NCBI RefSeq assembly: GCF_016765615.1 | Contig: NZ_JAESWA010000022.1 | Coordinates: 707,542 to 771,541, forward strand | DNA from: Clostridium paridis | GTDB lineage: Bacteria > Bacillota > Clostridia > Clostridiales > Clostridiaceae | Direction of reading: 5' to 3' | Length of the DNA stretch: 64,000 bases | In this document: positions 53,435-61,493 of the stretch, one piece after another | How positions within the stretch are numbered: position 1 is the stretch's first letter | Layout: each line of letters opens with the position of its first letter | Notes under the pieces: model-generated | What the model saw: only the letters and a program-made list of their open reading frames with translations | What the model was told of the DNA's origin: nothing | The model's database searches: none | Position numbers and translations under genes: made by a program

Positions 53435-53451
53435 TGATATACATTATATCA
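53435..53451. promoter_or_regulatory. Palindrome upstream of the Fur-family gene
   Basis: TGATATA-CAT-TATATCA, a perfect 7-3-7 inverted repeat 57 bases before the start codon, and a related TTGAT-TTTAT-ATCAA at 53401-53415. Both overlap the likely promoter. The half-site differs from that before znuC. Confidence 0.4.
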
Positions 53452-53506
53452 TAAAAATTATAAATTCTAAAAGAGTAAAATAGTTTCCTATAAAAAGCCC
53501 TATGCA

Positions 53507-54052
53507 TTATAAAAACATCATTTTAAACCCGAAAATCATCAATATAATTCCACCAATATAGTCTGCATATTTAGCTATGAAGCTTATTCTTTTAGCATAC
53601 CTGGATATATAAAAAGATATTAGACTTAAAATGAGCGTAGTAATACCAATAATGCTAGTATAGAAAATTACAATTAGCGGATTTATAGTATCATGTAATG
53701 CAGTAAATCCAACAACTAAGGCATCAATACTTACAGATATGCCTAGTACGAAATACATTTTGGGATTTAATAGTATACATTCATCCTTTTGCTGCATACC
53801 TTCTTTTATCATTAAAACTCCTACAACTGCAATTATAGCTCCCCCTATTATATTAGGTATATTTGCTATATAATTATTAAAATAATATCCTCCTATTGCG
53901 CCTATAAGAGATAATAAAAATTGAAAAAATCCAAATGAAATTGCAAAATAAAATTTATTTTTACGTTTAACAGCACAATTAATACCTATACTTAATGCAA
54001 CTCCAAAGGCATCCATCGCTAAGGCCAATGCAATAATAACTACTCCTATCAT
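53507..54052 (-). CDS. mntP: MntP-like manganese efflux protein
   Basis: 181 residues with six membrane segments in two homologous halves. Each half has the charged motif of the family: [13 protein letters not shown] in the first and [13 protein letters not shown] in the second, whose Asp residues carry the ion. MntP exports manganese. It starts at an ATG after AAAGGGGA. No manganese riboswitch (yybP-ykoY) is seen upstream. Confidence 0.88.
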   Translation of the reverse strand: MIGVVIIALALAMDAFGVALSIGINCAVKRKNKFYFAISFGFFQFLLSLIGAIGGYYFNNYIANIPNIIGGAIIAVVGVLMIKEGMQQKDECILLNPKMYFVLGISVSIDALVVGFTALHDTINPLIVIFYTSIIGITTLILSLISFYISRYAKRISFIAKYADYIGGIILMIFGFKMMFL

Positions 54053-54160
54053 TTATACTTCCCCTTTAAGTTCATAATGAGTTCTATATATTTTATTACA
54101 AAGTAACATAATTATTCTTACTTAATTTATATGATATTAATAATAAAAATATTAAACATT

Positions 54161-54184
54161 TAAATAGTATAGCACATTTAATAT
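54161..54184 (+). repeat. 24-bp direct repeat upstream of pfk, copy 1
   Basis: TAAAT-AGTATAGCAC-ATTTAATAT, identical to 54286-54309. The outer parts (TAAAT/ATTTA) can pair, leaving AGTATAGCAC as a loop. Confidence 0.85.
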
Positions 54185-54234
54185 TTTTTTATTATATAAT
54201 CGTTTTCTTGTTCTATATGTTGCAAAAAATACCT

Positions 54235-54262
54235 TTGACATATTAATTACATAGTGTATATT
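54235..54262 (+). promoter_or_regulatory. pfk promoter
   Basis: TTGACA (54235-54240), 16 bases, TATATT (54257-54262), about 65 bases before the start codon. The transcript would begin near 54269 and include the second direct repeat in its leader. Confidence 0.65.
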
Positions 54263-54285
54263 AGTATATGGAGTATTTAAAGCAT

Positions 54286-54309
54286 TAAATAGTATAGCAC
54301 ATTTAATAT
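54286..54309 (+). repeat. 24-bp direct repeat upstream of pfk, copy 2
   Basis: Exact copy of 54161-54184, 125 bases downstream, within the expected 5' leader of pfk. Here the stem extends to ATTAAAT/ATTTAAT. It ends 24 bases before the ATG. Confidence 0.85.
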
Positions 54310-54333
54310 AATAAGTTTTAAAGGAGATAATTC

Positions 54334-55557
54334 ATGTCTAATTGTATTATTGCACAATCTGGAGGTCCAACCTCTGTTATAAATTCAAGTGTTGTAGGGT
54401 TAATTGAAGCAAATAAAGAATTTAAAGCCTTTGATAATGTATATGGCGGATTAAATGGTATTGAAGGAATTTTAGCGAAAAACATTGTGAATTTGAGTGA
54501 TGTACCTCAAGACCAATTAGATTTATTTAAATACACACCTTCTTCCGGGCTTGGTTCTTGCAGGTATAAATTAAAGGATCATACACAATCCCCTGAAGAA
54601 TATGAAAAGTTAATGACTATATTAAAAGAATTAGATATTACTGCATTCTTCTATGTAGGTGGTAATGATTCAATGGATACTACAAACAAATTGACTGCCT
54701 ATGGAAAAGAATTTGGAATAGATATTAAGTTTATCGGAATTCCGAAGACTATTGATAATGATCTTATGTGTACTGATCATACTCCTGGTTTCGGTTCAGC
54801 TGGTAAGTTTATTGCAACAACAACTTTAGAGACTTTTTACGACTCTTCTGTTTATATAAATAACGGTATTTTTATATTAGAAACAATGGGTAGAGATACT
54901 GGATGGCTTGCAGCTTCAGCTGCATTAGCTCAAAAGAATGGAAAACCAGTTGCTGATTTTATATATCTTCCAGAAAAAACATTTTCATTATATAAATTTT
55001 TAGAAGATGTGAAGAAAAAATTTGAAGAAAATAATAAAGTTTACATAGTAGCGTCTGAAGGACTTGTTAATGAGAATGGAGAATTTCTTTCATTAATTAA
55101 CGGAATTAAATCCCTTGATAGATTTGGACACGCTCAACTAGGTGGTGTTGGAAATTATCTTAGAGCTCAAATAATAAAAGCTGGAATAACAGACAGGGTA
55201 AAAGCTTTAGAATTAGGAGTTCTTCAAAGATGTTCAATGCATTCAGCCTCTCAAACAGACATTGATGAAGCTTATCAAGTTGGTTATGATGCATTAAGAT
55301 ATTCATTGGAAAACGAGTCCGGATTTATGGTTGCTATAAAAAGAGAAACAAATTTTCCTTATACATATTCAACCTTTACAGTACCAACTACTGAAATAGC
55401 TAATAAGGTTAAGTATTTCCCTAAAGAATGGATTAATGATGCTGGAAATCATATAACTGAAGAAGCTATTGAATACTTAAGACCATTAATAGCTGGAGAT
55501 CCAAATTTTACATTAGAAAACTTTCTACCAAAATTTAAGGTCTTCAACCAAAGATAA
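54334..55557 (+). CDS. pfp: 6-phosphofructokinase, probably pyrophosphate-dependent
   Basis: 407 residues, longer than the 320 of ATP-dependent PfkA. It phosphorylates fructose 6-phosphate. Motifs are AQSGGPTSVINSS (start of the phosphate site), VGGNDSMDT, where ATP enzymes have GGDGS and PPi enzymes Asp at the second Gly, and PKTIDNDL with the Lys that marks PPi users (ATP enzymes have PGTIDND). Sugar-binding METMGRDTGWLA-type sequence is present as LETMGRDTG. AAAGGAG precedes the ATG. Monocistronic. Confidence 0.9.
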   Translation: MSNCIIAQSGGPTSVINSSVVGLIEANKEFKAFDNVYGGLNGIEGILAKNIVNLSDVPQDQLDLFKYTPSSGLGSCRYKLKDHTQSPEEYEKLMTILKELDITAFFYVGGNDSMDTTNKLTAYGKEFGIDIKFIGIPKTIDNDLMCTDHTPGFGSAGKFIATTTLETFYDSSVYINNGIFILETMGRDTGWLAASAALAQKNGKPVADFIYLPEKTFSLYKFLEDVKKKFEENNKVYIVASEGLVNENGEFLSLINGIKSLDRFGHAQLGGVGNYLRAQIIKAGITDRVKALELGVLQRCSMHSASQTDIDEAYQVGYDALRYSLENESGFMVAIKRETNFPYTYSTFTVPTTEIANKVKYFPKEWINDAGNHITEEAIEYLRPLIAGDPNFTLENFLPKFKVFNQR

Positions 55558-55559
55558 TA

Positions 55560-55602
55560 AAAGGTAGCTCCCATTTACAGTAAAATGGAGCTACCTTTTT
55601 CT
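55560..55602. terminator. Bidirectional terminator between pfp and the class V aminotransferase
   Basis: AAAGGTAGCTCC...GGAGCTACCTTTTT stem with T-run, between convergent genes. Confidence 0.88.
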
Positions 55603-55612
55603 TTGAGTATTT

Positions 55613-56908
55613 TTAATATTTTTTTGATATATATTCCATGGTATTAAGGAATGTCCAAAGTTCATCCAACGTATTATATACTCCAAAACTAACCCTAACC
55701 ATTCCATCCTTTATCATTTTAGGATTCTCCAAATGCTTCTGAATTTCTGATTTAGGAATTCCAAGAAGTCTCTGAACATATGGTTGTGCGCAAAAACATC
55801 CATTTCGGGTTGATATTCCACTTAGAGTAGATAATAGTTGTGATAATTCAGTATGATTTATTCCATTGATATTAAATACACCGATACCTAGTCTATCTTT
55901 TTGAACAATAGGTACACCATATACTCTTACTCTTTTTATATTCCTTAATCCTTCAAACAAATTTTTTAATAACACTTCTTCTCTTCTCTCTATAGTTTCG
56001 TAGCCTATAGCATCAACTTCTTCCAATGCCCCAAGTAATGCTGCAATTCCTAATATATTTGGTGTTCCAGCCTCATCTTTTCCTTCATTATCTTTCCAAA
56101 TAACTTTATCATCTGTAACTAATTCAACAGTTCCTCCACCTTTTAAATCAGGTTCTCCATTTATTAAGCCATCTTTCTTTCCAATAATAACTCCTACTCC
56201 AAATGGTGCATATATTTTATGAGCAGAAAATACAAGGTAATCAATTTCTTCCCCAGATCTAACCCCTGACATATTTATTCTTCTATGCGGTACCAATTGA
56301 GCTCCATCAACTATTATACGTCCACCATATCTATGCACCAACCTAGCTATTTTATTTATAGGATTTATATATCCTGTAACATTAGATGCACCAGTAATTG
56401 CAAGAAACTTAAACCTATCCATGTTCGCTATTAACTTTTCTTCTAAATCATCTAAAGATATTTTTCCATACTCATCTACATCAATATATTCTAGCTTACA
56501 TTTTCCTCTCCAAGGTAAATCATTTGAGTGATGCTCCATTCTTGTTGTTATAACTAAATCATCTGCAGAGGTTATTAGTCTACTAGCTAACTTATTTATA
56601 CCTTCTGTCGTATTTTTAACGTATATAACTTCGTAATCATCTCTATTTTTAAGGGAGAAAAATTCCAATATTTTTTTTCTTGACCCTTCAAACAAATCTG
56701 TGCTAATTTGAGATTTATATCCTGCCCCTCTTCCAACACTTCCATACCAAGGCAAGAAGTTATTCAAGTACTGTGCTGCTTTTTTAAATGCTGGGGTAGT
56801 AGCTGCATTATCAAAATTAATAAAATTTGCTTTTTGTCCATTAAAAAGCTTTATTTCAGAGTTTACCCCTATAAACTTATTTCTTATTCTCTCATCCTCA
56901 GGAAACAT
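55613..56908 (-). CDS. Class V aminotransferase (cysteine desulfurase/SufS-like)
   Basis: 431 residues with the PLP fold of SufS/CsdA proteins. INFDNAATTPAFKKA at the start, HHSNDLPWRG, VDGAQLVPHRRI and the PLP lysine in FSAHKIYAPFG are present. A Cys is found in STRNGCFCAQPY where SufS has its catalytic Cys (RxGxxC), so desulfurase activity is possible. No suf genes are near. The ATG at 56906-56908 lies 8 bases after GGGAGGT. Confidence 0.85.
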   Translation of the reverse strand: MFPEDERIRNKFIGVNSEIKLFNGQKANFINFDNAATTPAFKKAAQYLNNFLPWYGSVGRGAGYKSQISTDLFEGSRKKILEFFSLKNRDDYEVIYVKNTTEGINKLASRLITSADDLVITTRMEHHSNDLPWRGKCKLEYIDVDEYGKISLDDLEEKLIANMDRFKFLAITGASNVTGYINPINKIARLVHRYGGRIIVDGAQLVPHRRINMSGVRSGEEIDYLVFSAHKIYAPFGVGVIIGKKDGLINGEPDLKGGGTVELVTDDKVIWKDNEGKDEAGTPNILGIAALLGALEEVDAIGYETIERREEVLLKNLFEGLRNIKRVRVYGVPIVQKDRLGIGVFNINGINHTELSQLLSTLSGISTRNGCFCAQPYVQRLLGIPKSEIQKHLENPKMIKDGMVRVSFGVYNTLDELWTFLNTMEYISKKY

Positions 56909-57038
56909 ATGCATTACCTCCCTATGTATAATACTCAAATTTAAAAGTTTTTGTTAAATAAAGTTCTAATAAAAGCAATTTTTTCATAATTTTTATTAGT
57001 AAATTATTTATTTTAACAATATAAATGGAGGTTTAAAT

Positions 57039-57470
57039 ATGAATGAATCTAATAAAGATAAGGATTTAACTTTTAGGGTATTTCACGACACCTTAAATTT
57101 ATCATCTTTTCCAAATGGCTTTGAATCAGGTGTTACTTCACAAAGCCTAATTAAATCAAGTAAGCTTAAAGGTGACTTAAATAATAACCTTTTTTTAAGC
57201 ACTCAAAGCCAAAATGTTATTAATCCACCTGATCCACTAACTCTAATTAGAACTATAGATGAGGATGAAGATGATAGTTTATTTATTGAAGAAATAAAAG
57301 CAGCTAACGACGTGCTAAATAAAATTGAACAGAATAATCCTGGCCTAATAAGTTCATTAAGAGCTTATAATATTCCAAAATCAACATATAAAATGATTGT
57401 AAAGAGAATTATAGCTCTCTCTCTTAAATATAATGAAAATAATAAAGTAATGCCATTTGAAAATCTTTAG
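57039..57470 (+). CDS. Protein of unknown function, paired with a DUF4397 protein
   Basis: 143 residues. No recognised domain, signal or membrane segment. The first 85 residues are Ser/Asn-rich and probably disordered, followed by an acidic patch (DEDEDDSLF) and a helical C-terminal part (ANDVLNKIEQ, KMIVKRIIALSLKY). GGAGG precedes the ATG, and the next gene starts 10 bases after its stop, so the two are an operon. Confidence 0.7.
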   Translation: MNESNKDKDLTFRVFHDTLNLSSFPNGFESGVTSQSLIKSSKLKGDLNNNLFLSTQSQNVINPPDPLTLIRTIDEDEDDSLFIEEIKAANDVLNKIEQNNPGLISSLRAYNIPKSTYKMIVKRIIALSLKYNENNKVMPFENL

Positions 57471-57480
57471 AGGAGACTAA

Positions 57481-58137
57481 ATGAATTATTTTCAAAATCA
57501 ATCTTCAAAAAATGGTTTAGGGCAATTGTTCACAAACACTTTGCCTCAAATGGAAATTTTCGTACGTTTTTTTAATACGTCTCCTAGTACTTCATCAATA
57601 GATGTTTATATTGACGATACTTTAGCATTTAGTAATATTGAATATAAGGAGTATTCAATTTACGTTCCTTTAATTACCGGAGAACATAAAATCTCTATAT
57701 TTTTATCTAGAGATAATAAGCTTCCAATAGCCTCTAAAATAATTGAACTATCGCCTCATTCTATTTATACTATAGCTATAATAAATAAATTAAACTTATT
57801 AGATTTAATCCCTATAATAGATGGAAATAAATCCCATAGCTTTGGAACTACTTTTTTTAGATTTATCCATCTATCACCGGAAGCACCACTACTTAATCTT
57901 GTAAATAAGAAAGACAAGAAATTATTTAAATATATAGAATTTGAAGAAAGTACTGGCTATTTGCCATTGACACCTGGAAAATACAATTTTACTATTAGTT
58001 CTTCAACAAATAATGTTATTTATCTTAGAGTTCAACCAATAAATTTAATTGCAAATAATTTTTATACGCTTTATGTAGTTGGACTGCTCAATAACTGCCC
58101 AAAAATGGAGACATTTATCATCAAAGATGGTTTGTAA
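57481..58137 (+). CDS. DUF4397-domain protein
   Basis: 218 residues. Two DUF4397 (transthyretin-like) beta units: EIFVRFFNTSPSTSSIDVYI...YVPLITGEHKISIF and FFRFIHLSPEAPLLNLV...GYLPLTPGKYNFTI (quoted in part). No signal peptide is visible, unusual since many relatives are exported. In spore formers such proteins could be coat or surface parts, but nothing here proves it. GAGGAG precedes the ATG. Confidence 0.8.
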   Translation: MNYFQNQSSKNGLGQLFTNTLPQMEIFVRFFNTSPSTSSIDVYIDDTLAFSNIEYKEYSIYVPLITGEHKISIFLSRDNKLPIASKIIELSPHSIYTIAIINKLNLLDLIPIIDGNKSHSFGTTFFRFIHLSPEAPLLNLVNKKDKKLFKYIEFEESTGYLPLTPGKYNFTISSSTNNVIYLRVQPINLIANNFYTLYVVGLLNNCPKMETFIIKDGL

Positions 58138-58150
58138 AAATGAACATAAT

Positions 58151-58191
58151 AAAAAGCAGAGAAGCTATCATTTCTAATTTCTCTGCTTTTT
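58151..58191. terminator. Bidirectional terminator after the DUF4397 gene
   Basis: AAAAAGCAGAGAA...TTCTCTGCTTTTT stem between convergent units. Confidence 0.88.
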
Positions 58192-58215
58192 ACTATGTTT
58201 TAATTTAAATAAGCT

Positions 58216-59421
58216 TTATTCATATCTTAATGCGTCAATTGGATCTAATTTTGCAGCTTTTCTCGCAGGATATATACCAAAAAATATACCAACAGAAGAG
58301 GAGAAAAGAATAACTAAAATAATATCCCTAAGCGATAGTACAGGCGTAACATCTGCATAGCTGCCAATAGCGTAAGCTCCCATAATCCCTAAAATCATAC
58401 CTATAAGTCCACCTATTAGTGATATAATTACTGATTCAGTTAAGAATTGAATGAGTATTGCGTTAGTTGTGGCTCCAATTGCTTTTCTTATTCCAATTTC
58501 TCTAGTTCTTTCTGTTACTGAAACTAACATAATATTCATAACGCCAATCCCTCCAACCACAAGAGAAATGGCTGCTACAGCACCTATGAAAGATGTAAAA
58601 ATATCTATTATCTTATTGACTTGATCAACTTGTTTTAATAGTTTTTCTCCACTATATAAATCTTCTCCACGATTATTATGCTTTGCGCTTAGAATATTTA
58701 ATGATTCATTTATTGCATCATCAGTTGTTTCCTTACTATTTGACACAATATAAATATTATCAATAGATAAATCGTCATACATATTTCTTAATGCAGTAAT
58801 TGGAACATTTACCATTGCAGGCATCTGATCATTAAATGATCCTCCCATGTAGGAAGCACTTTTTGTAACACCTACTATTTTAAATTTTTTAATATTGGCA
58901 TCCTTACCTAAAGTTATGGTCTCATCTACTGCGTCCTTATATCCAAATAAATAAGATGCTGTAATATCATCAATTACTATAACATTCTTTCCATCTTCAA
59001 CTTCTTTTTCATTGAAAAATCTACCATATAATATCTCTGAATTTTGCACATACTTCATATCTTCATTACTACCAGTCATATATGCTCTTTTGCCTTTATC
59101 TTTATACCTTATTGTGCTTTGCCTTGAAGCTGATGCTGATGCATATTTAATATTTTCACCTTTTTCTTTTAAATAATCTACGTCTTTTAAGGTAAAATAA
59201 TCCCCTTTTGAAGCTTCTTGAGTATCTACTTTAATTTGAGCTGATGAGGAACCTATTTTCTCAAGCTCTCCTGTTATACTCGCCTTTCCCCCTGCCCCTA
59301 ATGATAAAATTGCTATAACCGAACTTATTCCAATTATTATTCCAAGCATAGTCAAGAAGCTTCTTAATTTATTAGAAACTATACTTTCCTTTGCCATTTT
59401 AAAGTTTTCTAACAATCCCAT
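58216..59421 (-). CDS. MacB-type ABC transporter permease
   Basis: 401 residues. One membrane segment near the N-terminus (LTMLGIIIGISSVIAIL), a MacB periplasmic core-like outside domain (about 45-270) and three C-terminal segments (FtsX domain; GGIGVMNIMLVSVTERTREIGIRKAIGA is the family mark, shortened here). With the ATPase and adaptor upstream it forms a MacAB-like exporter that moves peptides or drugs out. Last of three genes. Confidence 0.92.
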   Translation of the reverse strand: MGLLENFKMAKESIVSNKLRSFLTMLGIIIGISSVIAILSLGAGGKASITGELEKIGSSSAQIKVDTQEASKGDYFTLKDVDYLKEKGENIKYASASASRQSTIRYKDKGKRAYMTGSNEDMKYVQNSEILYGRFFNEKEVEDGKNVIVIDDITASYLFGYKDAVDETITLGKDANIKKFKIVGVTKSASYMGGSFNDQMPAMVNVPITALRNMYDDLSIDNIYIVSNSKETTDDAINESLNILSAKHNNRGEDLYSGEKLLKQVDQVNKIIDIFTSFIGAVAAISLVVGGIGVMNIMLVSVTERTREIGIRKAIGATTNAILIQFLTESVIISLIGGLIGMILGIMGAYAIGSYADVTPVLSLRDIILVILFSSSVGIFFGIYPARKAAKLDPIDALRYE

Positions 59422-59445
59422 TTTCTAACCTCTTTTCAGATCATT

Positions 59446-60138
59446 TCATAGTACTATTCTATCTATAACCACATCATCCTCAACAATGTTACCATCTCTT
59501 ACCTTAAGTATTCGTTTCGCATACTTTGCTATATCTGGTTCATGAGTTACCATTATTATTGTTGCACCTTCATCATTAAGCTGTTGAAATATTTTCATTA
59601 CTTCTTCTGAAACCTTTGAATCCAAATTACCTGTAGGTTCATCAGCCATAATAACTGATGGACTATTTACTATAGCTCTTGCTATAGCAACTCTTTGCTT
59701 TTGTCCTCCTGAAATTTCATTAGGTCTATGCTTAATCCATGGAGTTAATCCAACTCTATCTAATGAATGTAATGCTCTCTCTCTTCTTTCTTTGGCTCCA
59801 ATTCCACCATATACCATTGGTAGTTCAACATTTTCTAATATACTCATCCTAGGTAACAAATTAAAATTCTGAAATACGAATCCTATTTCTTTATTCCTAA
59901 TTAAGGCTAATTGATTATCTGTAAGGTTAGAAACATCTTGATTATTTAATATATATGTTCCTTCATCCATCCTATCTAAACAACCAAGCACATTCATAAG
60001 TGTGCTTTTTCCTGAGCCAGAAGGGCCCATTATTGCCGTAAATTCTCCCTTCCCTACCACTAATGATACTCCTTTAAGAGCTTCATATACTATATCTCCC
60101 GTCCTATATGTTTTTCTCACATTCTTTATTTGAAGCAC
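59446..60138 (-). CDS. MacB/LolD-type ABC transporter ATP-binding protein
   Basis: 230 residues. Walker A GPSGSGKSTLMN, Q-loop FVFQNFNLLP, signature ISGGQKQRVAIARAIV, Walker B VIMADEPTGNLDS and H-loop VTHEPD are all canonical. The start is GTG at 60136-60138, behind GGGGGAG. It lies between the adaptor and permease genes with gaps of 29 and 24 bases. Confidence 0.95.
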   Translation of the reverse strand: MLQIKNVRKTYRTGDIVYEALKGVSLVVGKGEFTAIMGPSGSGKSTLMNVLGCLDRMDEGTYILNNQDVSNLTDNQLALIRNKEIGFVFQNFNLLPRMSILENVELPMVYGGIGAKERRERALHSLDRVGLTPWIKHRPNEISGGQKQRVAIARAIVNSPSVIMADEPTGNLDSKVSEEVMKIFQQLNDEGATIIMVTHEPDIAKYAKRILKVRDGNIVEDDVVIDRIVL

Positions 60139-60167
60139 TCTAACTCCCCCATTACATAGAATTTTTC

Positions 60168-61331
60168 CTAAGATGATACTGTAACTTTAGTACCATTCGT
60201 TATGTTTTCATTTGGGTTTAAAATTACCTCGTCTCCCGCATTAAGTCCCAATAATATTTCAGCATCAGATTCTGTTTGTAATCCTACCTTAACCTCAACT
60301 TCTTTTACAACACCATTATTAACCACATAAACATAATATTTATTCCCTTTTGCTGATTTCAAAGCTTCCGCTGGTACTGAAAGTGCACCACTCTTCTCTC
60401 CTAGTAAAATATCTACATCTACATCAAACTCTACCTTTAATCCTTTTATGTCCTCCGTAGGTTTTATTTCGCCACCTAATGATACTTCCCCAGCAGCCAA
60501 TGGATTTGAAGTATCTTGCTTTGCCGCAGGGTCTATGAATGAAACTACTCCAGGCACATCACCTTCAGGTCCATGTATCACAACTTTAGAATTCACTGCC
60601 ACTTTACTTGAATCATTCTTATTTAGTGATATTTTAATCTTTAAATCACTCAAATCTTGTAATGTTAAAGCTTTAATAGTAGGATTACCTACTGAGCCCT
60701 CAGATAGATTAAGTGCTGTAACTGTGCCATTAAAATCTGCTACAATACTCCCTCCCATTGTTGATACCTTATTTTTAGCACTATCTAGCTGAATTTTGGC
60801 AAGGTCCACTGCACTTTGTGCTTGCTTTATTTGTGTATCGCTGATAGGTATTAATTGGTTTCTGTTTAATTTTGCTAAAGCTAATGCTTGAGCACTTGCA
60901 GCATCTGTTTTACCTTCTAATTGTTTTATTGTATCATCCAGTTGCTTAATGTTATTATCAATAGTACCTTTTTTGCTGATTAAATCATTATATTGAAGCT
61001 GAGCATTATTATAAGATATTTGTGCTTGCTTAATTGCTGAATCTAAATCACTTGTATCGAAAGAAACAAGGGTATCCCCCTTCTTTACATTATCTCCAAC
61101 TTTAACATATATTTTTGTTACTTTAAGCTGTGATGTATAATAATCTTTAGTATTAGCTGACTCCACTTTTCCAGTGGTACTTAAATATGATTTTAAATCC
61201 TTTACATCGGCTTTTGAAGTTCGTACACTTATATCCTTCTTCTTTCCAACTGATAACTTATATACTCCAAATGCAGCAATAGCAATTACGCACAGGATTG
61301 CTATATTTCTAATTATTTTTTTATTCTTCAT
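60168..61331 (-). CDS. HlyD/MacA-type membrane fusion adaptor
   Basis: 387 residues. An N-terminal membrane anchor (about 5-24) precedes a lipoyl half-motif (VKVGDNVKKGDTLVSFD), a coiled coil (about 75-160, NNAQLQYNDL, TIKQLEG), the second lipoyl half (GTVTALNLSEGSVGNP) and a beta-barrel/C-terminal domain. In Firmicutes it links the MacB pump to the wall side. The ATG at 61329-61331 is taken; GAGGGGA lies some 11 bases upstream. First gene of the exporter operon. Confidence 0.92.
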   Translation of the reverse strand: MKNKKIIRNIAILCVIAIAAFGVYKLSVGKKKDISVRTSKADVKDLKSYLSTTGKVESANTKDYYTSQLKVTKIYVKVGDNVKKGDTLVSFDTSDLDSAIKQAQISYNNAQLQYNDLISKKGTIDNNIKQLDDTIKQLEGKTDAASAQALALAKLNRNQLIPISDTQIKQAQSAVDLAKIQLDSAKNKVSTMGGSIVADFNGTVTALNLSEGSVGNPTIKALTLQDLSDLKIKISLNKNDSSKVAVNSKVVIHGPEGDVPGVVSFIDPAAKQDTSNPLAAGEVSLGGEIKPTEDIKGLKVEFDVDVDILLGEKSGALSVPAEALKSAKGNKYYVYVVNNGVVKEVEVKVGLQTESDAEILLGLNAGDEVILNPNENITNGTKVTVSS

Positions 61332-61493
61332 AGCGATCTTTTCCCCTCTCAATAAATCTCCATAATTATAATATACTAATAATACCTTCTTTCAATTCAC
61401 TAAACAATTGTTTTATTATATATTAAATTAGAATTTTGCAATTATATATAGTATAATAAAATTGAATTTTTATCCCCAATAAGGAGTAGTAAA

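Noticed and set aside
54053-54130. Manganese (yybP-ykoY) riboswitch before the MntP gene.
   Set aside because: Only about 70 AT-rich bases with no paired elements of that class.
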